A stretch of DNA of 5,901 nucleotides, taken from contig DASTIS010000093.1 of the NCBI GenBank assembly GCA_035717365.1, positions 1 through 5,901 of the forward strand, read 5' to 3'. The position numbers and the translations under genes were made by a program. The DNA is from 66-474 sp035717365. Lineage in GTDB: Bacteria > Pseudomonadota > Gammaproteobacteria > Xanthomonadales > Rhodanobacteraceae. Position 1 is the first letter of the stretch. Each line of letters starts with the position of its first letter. Under the pieces are notes generated by a model that was not told the origin of the DNA, searched no databases, and was given only the letters and a program-made list of their open reading frames with translations. Of the stretch, positions 5,093 to 5,901 are shown one piece after another.

Positions 5093-5901
5093 TGACCGGC
5101 ATTGTCGGCGAGTTTCGGGCCAACCTGCAAGTTGGCGGTTTCCGCGCCACGTGCGAGTGCGACGAATCCCCGCGGTGGCACGCTTTCGGCGCGCGCGCGC
5201 GGATCGATGCCGGCACCGCGGATCGCATCGGCGTCGAGCAGTCCGCGCAATGCGTTGGCGAGGGTCTTGCGCCGCTGGCCGAACGCCGCGCGGACGACGG
5301 CTTCGACCGCCGGCCCGAGTGCGGTCCCCGGACGTTGCGACGCCGGCAGCGGCGTCAGGCGGACGACCGCCGAATCCACCCTGGGTGGCGGCCGGAACGC
5401 ACCGGGGGCAACGCGCAACAGCGGTTCCACCTTGCAGGCGAGTTGCAGCATCACCGAAAGACGGCCGTACACCTTGCCGCCGGGCGCCGCGGCCATCCGC
5501 TCGACGACTTCCTTCTGGAGCATGAAGTGCATGTCCGCGATTCGGTCGATGAACGCGAGGCAGTGGAACAGGATCGGGCTGGAAACGTAATAGGGCAGGT
5601 TGCCGGCGAGCCGCAGTTTGCCGCTGCCGGCGAGCACGGCGAGGTCGGTCTTCAGAATGTCGGCATGGATGATTTCGAGTTCACCCGCGCCTGCGGCCTT
5701 CGTGCGCAGCGGCTCGACCAATTCCCGGTCGAGTTCGACCGCGGTCAAGCGCCCCGCTGCGTGCAGCAGCGGGAGGGTCAGCGCACCCTCGCCGGGGCCG
5801 ATCTCGACGATGCGGTCGCCCGGCTTGGGCGCGATCGCGGCGACGATGCGTTCTACCACGGATCGATCGTGCAGGAAGTGTTGTCCGTAGTATTTCTTGG
5901 G
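5089..5901 (-). CDS. ksgA: 16S rRNA (adenine1518/1519-N6) dimethyltransferase KsgA/RsmA, 5' end missing
   Basis: The visible 270 codons run from the right edge to the TGA at 5089. The enzyme uses SAM to dimethylate two adjacent adenines near the 3' end of 16S rRNA during 30S maturation. Visible motifs: PKKYYGQHFLHDRS at the very edge (visible residues 1-14), typical of the KsgA N-terminus; SAM motif I EIGPGEGALT (33-42); acidic loop VELD (55-58); HADIL (79-83); catalytic NLPYYVSSP (101-109); DMHFMLQKEVVERM (122-135); YGRLSVMLQ (144-152); GAFRPPPRVDSAVVRL (166-181); and FGQRRKTLANALRG (208-221). Because the frame stays open with conserved residues up to base 5901, the true start is beyond the window, probably about ten codons further. 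A GTG at 5859 is an internal valine, not the start. The stop overlaps apaG by ATGA. Confidence 0.96.
   Translation of the reverse strand, partial: PKKYYGQHFLHDRSVVERIVAAIAPKPGDRIVEIGPGEGALTLPLLHAAGRLTAVELDRELVEPLRTKAAGAGELEIIHADILKTDLAVLAGSGKLRLAGNLPYYVSSPILFHCLAFIDRIADMHFMLQKEVVERMAAAPGGKVYGRLSVMLQLACKVEPLLRVAPGAFRPPPRVDSAVVRLTPLPASQRPGTALGPAVEAVVRAAFGQRRKTLANALRGLLDADAIRGAGIDPRARAESVPPRGFVALARGAETANLQVGPKLADNAGQ

Noticed and set aside
4454..5095. Plus-strand open frame spanning apaH and apaG
   Set aside because: It runs antisense across two conserved genes and their junction, with no ribosome binding site or motif of note.
5857..5859. GTG as the start codon of ksgA
   Set aside because: Conserved KsgA residues (KKYYGQHFLHDRS) continue in frame upstream to the window edge, so this codon is an internal valine and the gene is cut by the edge.

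Overview
The window is GC-rich, densely coding chromosomal DNA from a proteobacterium. Three things point to the Xanthomonadales/Lysobacterales branch of the Gammaproteobacteria: a cobalamin-dependent methionine synthase split into two genes, a ksgA-apaG-apaH operon, and dispersed palindromes of the 'GTCATTCCGGGGC' and 'GTAGGAGCG' types. The genus cannot be fixed from the sequence alone.

Left block (1-2414, minus strand): reading leftwards from about 2434, a compact promoter/operator precedes an ArsR-type repressor fused to a methyltransferase-like domain (SahR-like, 1461-2414). Next comes metH1 (292-1395), the homocysteine-binding module of methionine synthase. Then comes the start of metH2 (1-113, running off the left edge), the folate/cobalamin half. 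The three look like one transcription unit for the S-adenosylmethionine cycle. The likely logic is that the repressor senses S-adenosylhomocysteine and adjusts remethylation of homocysteine to methionine. Both gaps in this unit hold palindromic repeats: a REP-like element at 1440-1464 and a 128-base inverted-repeat element at 138-265. MetH1 carries an unusual His/Cys-rich insertion.

Middle block (2415-3725, plus strand): a 150-base divergent intergenic region leads into a single acyl-CoA dehydrogenase gene with both family signatures and the catalytic glutamate. No beta-oxidation or branched-chain partner genes lie in the window.

Right block (3735-5901): a perfect 20-base inverted repeat (3735-3806) fills the convergent gap. 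Beyond it, on the minus strand, is the conserved cluster ksgA (5' end off the right edge) - apaG - apaH. ksgA and apaG overlap by ATGA, and apaG and apaH are 18 bases apart. This cluster links 16S rRNA dimethylation, ApaG and diadenosine tetraphosphate hydrolysis.

Most of the window is ordinary housekeeping sequence. The most interesting points are the repressor's operator, which overlaps an apparently leaderless promoter, the metal-ligand-like insertion in MetH1, and the three families of palindromic repeats lodged in the gene gaps. I see no RNA gene, CRISPR array, transposase or prophage gene, and no clearly new multi-gene system.
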